A stretch of DNA of 34,809 bases from an uncultured Caryophanales bacterium (lineage in GTDB: Bacteria; Bacillota_I; Bacilli_A; RF39; UBA660), in the NCBI GenBank assembly GCA_947302515.1, contig CAMYVT010000016.1:1-34809 (forward strand), written 5' to 3'. Position numbers and translations under genes: made by a program. The notes beneath the pieces were generated by a model. It saw only the letters and a program-made list of their open reading frames with translations. It had not been told where the DNA came from and did not search any database. Positions 31,847 to 34,809 of the stretch are shown here, piece after piece; the stretch's first letter is position 1, and each line of letters starts with the position of its first letter.

Positions 31847-33238
31847 ATGGACAAGACAGTATTAGTTAATAGAAATAATCCAGTTAATAATAAAATAATA
31901 GATAATCTAGATCTTATAGATATTAAAAGTATTGAAGATACTATTATTAAAATAGATAAAGAAACATATAATGCGTTTTTAAAACTACAAGAATTTTGTA
32001 AAACAAAAAACTTAGAAATAGGAATAGAATCTGCATATAGAAGTCTTGAAGAACAGCAAACAGTAACAGAATACTATTTAGAATCAAAAGGAAAAGAATA
32101 TGTAGATAAATATGTAGCTCCAGTAGGTTGTTCTGAACATCATACTGGTTTAGCAATAGATTTCTACATTAAAGAAGAAGAGTATCCAGAAGATGATACT
32201 GAAATTAGAAATGATACTAAGTATAAAGAAGTACACAAATATTTAAAGGATTTTGGTTTTATATTAAGATATCCCAAAGAAAAAGAGGATATTACTGGAT
32301 ATTCATATGAACCATGGCATATCAGATATGTAGGAAATATAGTAGCAAATATTTGCTATGAAAATGATTTGACATTAGAAGAGTATAAAACATCATATTC
32401 TGGAGTAATAGTAATTAATAAGGAAAAAGGTATGACATCATTTGATGTAGTAAATAATATTAGTAAAACATTAGGTATAAAAAAAGTAGGACATACTGGA
32501 ACACTTGATCCTTTAGCAGAAGGAGTATTAATAATATGTATTGGTCAAGCTACTAAAATAGTAGAATTGTTAACAGCACATGATAAAGAGTATATTGCCG
32601 GAGTAAAACTAGGCATAAAAACAGATACATTAGATATAGAAGGAGAAGTATTAGAAGAAAAAGAAGTACCAAATAATTTACCTATAGAAGAGACATTAAA
32701 TAGTTTTAAAAAGACTTATCTTCAGGAAGTACCAATCTTTTCAGCAGTCAAAGTAAATGGTAAAAAATTATATGAATATGCAAGAAATAATATAAAAGTA
32801 GAATTACCTAAAAAAGAAGTAACAATTAAAGAAATAGAATTATTAGAAAAAAACAATGGTACATTTATATTTAAAACACTAGTAACAAAAGGATGCTATA
32901 TTAGAAGCTTAATTAATGATATTGGTATTTCTTTAGGTACTAATGCAATAATGACATCTCTAATTAGAACAAAGCAAGGAAATGTATCAATAGAAGAAGC
33001 CTATACTTTAGAAGATTTTAATAATAATAATTTTAAAATATATAAAATAGAAGAAATATTACCATATGAAAGAATAATAGTAGATAGAGAATTAGAATTT
33101 AAAATAAAAAATGGTATGAAAATTAATAATAATTGGAATATTAAAGATAAAGTAATGTTTATTAATGAGAATAATAAATTATTAGGTATATATGAAGTAG
33201 AACATAATCATTTAAGAGTATGGAAAAATTTTAATTAA
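31847..33238 (+). CDS. truB: Fusion of VanY-type D,D-carboxypeptidase and tRNA pseudouridine-55 synthase TruB
   Basis: One 463-residue chain with two unrelated domains. Residues about 30-175 are an M15B/VanY zinc carboxypeptidase: ESAYRSLEEQQ (about 62), SxHxxGxAxD as S96 H98 G101 A103 D105, and EPWHIRYVG (E155, H158). TruB starts at G186 (GVIVINKEKGMTSFDVVNNI) with GHTGTLDPLAEG (catalytic D221), and ends with a PUA-like tail. TruB makes pseudouridine 55 in the tRNA T-loop. There is no stop, frameshift or start with a ribosome binding site at the junction. VanY normally acts on peptidoglycan outside the cell, but no signal peptide is present, so it would be cytoplasmic. In Bacillus truB follows rbfA in the nusA operon; here it precedes nusA. 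Confidence 0.9.
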   Translation: MDKTVLVNRNNPVNNKIIDNLDLIDIKSIEDTIIKIDKETYNAFLKLQEFCKTKNLEIGIESAYRSLEEQQTVTEYYLESKGKEYVDKYVAPVGCSEHHTGLAIDFYIKEEEYPEDDTEIRNDTKYKEVHKYLKDFGFILRYPKEKEDITGYSYEPWHIRYVGNIVANICYENDLTLEEYKTSYSGVIVINKEKGMTSFDVVNNISKTLGIKKVGHTGTLDPLAEGVLIICIGQATKIVELLTAHDKEYIAGVKLGIKTDTLDIEGEVLEEKEVPNNLPIEETLNSFKKTYLQEVPIFSAVKVNGKKLYEYARNNIKVELPKKEVTIKEIELLEKNNGTFIFKTLVTKGCYIRSLINDIGISLGTNAIMTSLIRTKQGNVSIEEAYTLEDFNNNNFKIYKIEEILPYERIIVDRELEFKIKNGMKINNNWNIKDKVMFINENNKLLGIYEVEHNHLRVWKNFN

Positions 33239-33245
33239 AAAATCT

Positions 33246-33273
33246 TTGTAAAAAAAGAAAAATATGTTATAAT
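33246..33273 (+). promoter_or_regulatory. Promoter of rimP-nusA operon
   Basis: TTGTAA (33246-33251), 16-base spacer, extended -10 TGTTATAAT (box 33268-33273). Confidence 0.75.
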
Positions 33274-33285
33274 ACAAACAGAAAG

Positions 33286-33310
33286 GAGTGGGAAAGAATA
33301 TGTCCCACTC
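33286..33310 (+). promoter_or_regulatory. Leader hairpin upstream of rimP
   Basis: GAGTGGGA (33286-33293) and TCCCACTC (33303-33310) pair perfectly, 8 bp, loop AAGAATATG, followed by a T-rich but interrupted stretch. I recall similar GTGGG hairpins before rimP in other Firmicutes, but have not verified it. It contains the start codon of a short ORF. Confidence 0.65.
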
Positions 33311-33338
33311 TTATTATTTATTAGGAGGTGACCTATGA
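33300..33338 (+). CDS. Candidate upstream ORF of rimP, 12 aa
   Basis: MSHSYYLLGGDL, starting in the hairpin loop and stopping with TGA that overlaps the rimP ATG (ATGA). GGAG at 33284-33288 is about 12 bases away, a long spacing. It could couple translation into rimP and open the hairpin. It may also be chance. Confidence 0.35.
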   Translation: MSHSYYLLGGDL

Positions 33339-33586
33339 AAGAGAAAATATCTGCTTTAGTAGATGAAAAAATTAAAGATTTAAATGTATTTGTAGATGAT
33401 GCTTTTACAAGTACAGAAGAAGGGAAAAAAATATTTAATATTGTACTTGATAGTGAGGAAGTAATTGATTTAAATAAAGTAACGGAAGCCTCAAGAATAA
33501 TTAATAAAATAATGGATGAAGAATCTAATTTATTAGAAGACATTGATGAATTAGATATTTATTCTAAAGAGAAAGGAGAAATGTAA
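33335..33586 (+). CDS. rimP: Truncated RimP: N-terminal domain only
   Basis: 83 aa, about half of a normal RimP (about 150-155 aa). The sequence has the N-terminal alpha-beta domain pattern: a first helix, then FTSTEEGKKIFNIVLDSEEVIDLNKVTEASRIINKIMDEE, matching the family segment with strand, acidic turn and the helix (xxDLDxCxxVSRxxxxxLDEE), and stops before the conserved SSPG linker and the SH3-like C-terminal domain. RimP assists 30S maturation. Position immediately before nusA is exactly that of rimP. AGGAGGTGACC precedes the ATG. No remnant of the second domain is seen in the 1 base before nusA, so this is an intact short gene, not a recent frameshift. Confidence 0.65.
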   Translation: MKEKISALVDEKIKDLNVFVDDAFTSTEEGKKIFNIVLDSEEVIDLNKVTEASRIINKIMDEESNLLEDIDELDIYSKEKGEM

Positions 33587-33587
33587 A

Positions 33588-34809
33588 ATGGCAAAGAAAA
33601 AACAAGAAGATAAAAAAGAATTTAAAATGAATGGTGCAGAATTCAAAAAAGCATTAGATAATATCGTTTTAGAAAAAGGTATTGATCCTGAAATAGTATA
33701 TAGTGCGATGGAATTAGCTCTTACATCTGCTTATAAAAAGAATTTTAATTCAAAAACAAATGTAAAAGTATTATTTGATCGTGATACAGGAGAAATAAAA
33801 GTATATTCTTATCTTACAGTAGTACCTGACGATAAAATGACTAAAGAAGAATATGAAGAAGCAGTATTTGAAAGCTATGCTGATGATGATGAAAAAGATA
33901 CTAAACCAGATGTAGTAGAAGAACCAGTTGAAGAAGAAGAAAAAATAGAAGAAGAAAAAGAACAAGTATCATTCTTTAATCCAGAAACTGAAATTAAATT
34001 AAGTGATGCTAAAAAAATAGATAAACAGCTAGAAGTAGGAGATACTATTGATACTGAGGTTACTCCAAAAGACTTTGGTAGAGTAGCAGCATCTACTGCT
34101 AAACAAGTAGTAACTCAAAAGATTAGAGAGGCTGAAAGAAACAGTATCATGGATGAATATGGAGATAAACAAGATGAATTATTAATTGGTACAGTTGCAT
34201 TAGAAGATACTGATAATTACTTTATTGATTTGGGTAGAACTAATGGTATTTTACCTAAGAAAGATTGTATTCCAGGAGAAAAAATAGAAATGGGATCTCA
34301 AATCAAAGTATATGTATCTAAAGTAGATAATAATGGTAAGAGTTTATTAATTCTATTAAGTAGATCACACTATGGATTTGTTAAAAGATTATTTGAATTA
34401 GAAATCCCTGAAATTAATGATGGTACTGTAATGATTTATAGTGTTGCACGTGATCCCGGAAATAGAAGTAAAGTTGCTGTATACTCAGAAAACTCTAATG
34501 TAGATCCAATCGGAGCATGTATTGGAGAAAAAGGATCAAGAATATCAAGAATTATTAATGAACTTCATGGAGAAAAACTAGATGTAGTTAAATATGATCC
34601 AGATCCTGCAGTATTTATAGAAAATGCTTTAAGTCCTGCTAAAGACTTAACAGTAGCCATTACTGATCCTAAAAAATTAGAAGCAATGGTAATTGCTGAT
34701 GGAGATAATTTCTCTTTAGCAATAGGTAAAAAAGGACAAAATGCTCGTCTTGCAACTCGTTTAACTAAGTTTAAGAAGATTGATATCAAGACAACAGAAC
34801 AAGCAAGAG
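33588..34809 (+). CDS. nusA: Transcription factor NusA (3' partial)
   Basis: Transcription elongation/termination factor binding RNA polymerase and RNA. It runs off the right edge. The N-terminal domain has NGAEFKKALDNIVLEKGI and an inserted acidic stretch of about 55 residues (about 75-130, VEEPVEEEEKIEEEKEQ) before NPETEIKLSDAKKI. The S1 domain follows (GTVALEDTDNYFIDLGRTNGILPKK, then IKVYVSKVDNNGKS), then LSRSHYGFVKRLFELEIPEINDGTV, KH1 (DPIGACIGEKGSRISRI) and KH2 (SLAIGKKGQNARLATRL). GAGAAAGGAGAAATG upstream supplies the ribosome binding site; it starts 1 base after the rimP stop and is co-transcribed. Confidence 0.96.
   Translation, partial: MAKKKQEDKKEFKMNGAEFKKALDNIVLEKGIDPEIVYSAMELALTSAYKKNFNSKTNVKVLFDRDTGEIKVYSYLTVVPDDKMTKEEYEEAVFESYADDDEKDTKPDVVEEPVEEEEKIEEEKEQVSFFNPETEIKLSDAKKIDKQLEVGDTIDTEVTPKDFGRVAASTAKQVVTQKIREAERNSIMDEYGDKQDELLIGTVALEDTDNYFIDLGRTNGILPKKDCIPGEKIEMGSQIKVYVSKVDNNGKSLLILLSRSHYGFVKRLFELEIPEINDGTVMIYSVARDPGNRSKVAVYSENSNVDPIGACIGEKGSRISRIINELHGEKLDVVKYDPDPAVFIENALSPAKDLTVAITDPKKLEAMVIADGDNFSLAIGKKGQNARLATRLTKFKKIDIKTTEQAR

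Noticed and set aside
33771..33965. Minus-strand 64-residue Phe-rich ORF
   Set aside because: It is the complement of the acidic GAA/GAT-rich insertion of nusA, which forces a Phe/Ser/Ile-rich antisense frame.
1..34809. Insertion sequences, prophage, CRISPR or integrase genes
   Set aside because: I saw no transposase or integrase motifs, direct-repeat arrays or tRNA-associated attachment repeats; base composition is even across the window.

Overview
This window is AT-rich (under about 30% G+C by eye), densely packed and almost entirely plus-strand. It comes from a low-GC Bacillota, most likely a gut-type member of the Bacilli (RF39 / Erysipelotrichia-like). Supporting signs are the PolC-type polymerase, a T-box leader, RadC-MreC-MreD, the YbeY-DgkA-Cdd-Era-RecO order, VanZ and NusA. 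UGA is used as a stop (radC, cdd, peptide A), so this is not the mycoplasma code. The lineage is inference; no marker here is diagnostic.

Layout. 1-2.7 kb: three unrecognised genes, two sharing the plan helical region / Pro-Thr linker / one hydrophobic segment / very acidic tail. 2.7-6.2 kb: a T-box leader driving an HD-domain hydrolase plus valS. 6.3-10.2 kb: a Cys-rich 16-residue leader peptide with an attenuator-like hairpin, a short Rel/SpoT homologue that appears hydrolase-only, and a 744-residue membrane protein. 10.2-12.4 kb: radC, mreC, mreD (no mreB) and tRNA-Ala(UGC). 12.5-16.3 kb: a putative glycosyltransferase, a small structured RNA with its own promoter and terminator, then a bacteriocin operon (C39-peptidase ABC exporter, accessory protein, two coupled double-glycine peptides, small hydrophobic immunity candidate). 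16.3-17.5 kb: rpsU, a candidate type I toxin-antitoxin locus (minus-strand 25-residue hydrophobic peptide against a plus-strand sRNA), yqeY. 17.5-21.0 kb: vanZ-like, ybeY, dgkA, cdd, era, recO, mostly overlapping. 21-24.4 kb: a membrane-anchored EIIB-like protein lacking its cysteine, rluB, a minus-strand ferredoxin, two unrecognised proteins. 24.4-29.0 kb: polC. 29-31.8 kb: a surface protein with a sorting-type signal in its middle, and a beta-helix membrane protein. 31.8 kb to end: a VanY-TruB fusion, a rimP reduced to its N-terminal domain, and nusA (cut by the window).

How parts may work together. Translation status seems wired into gene control: the T-box senses tRNA-Val, and the leader peptide before rel may couple ribosome movement to expression of a (p)ppGpp hydrolase. 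The 13.2-16.3 kb block is a self-contained bacteriocin production and export unit. The most unusual items are the VanY-TruB fusion, the Rel with a lost catalytic glutamate behind a CxxCxxC leader peptide, the new two-peptide bacteriocin, and the two small structured RNAs. All function calls come from motif reading alone.
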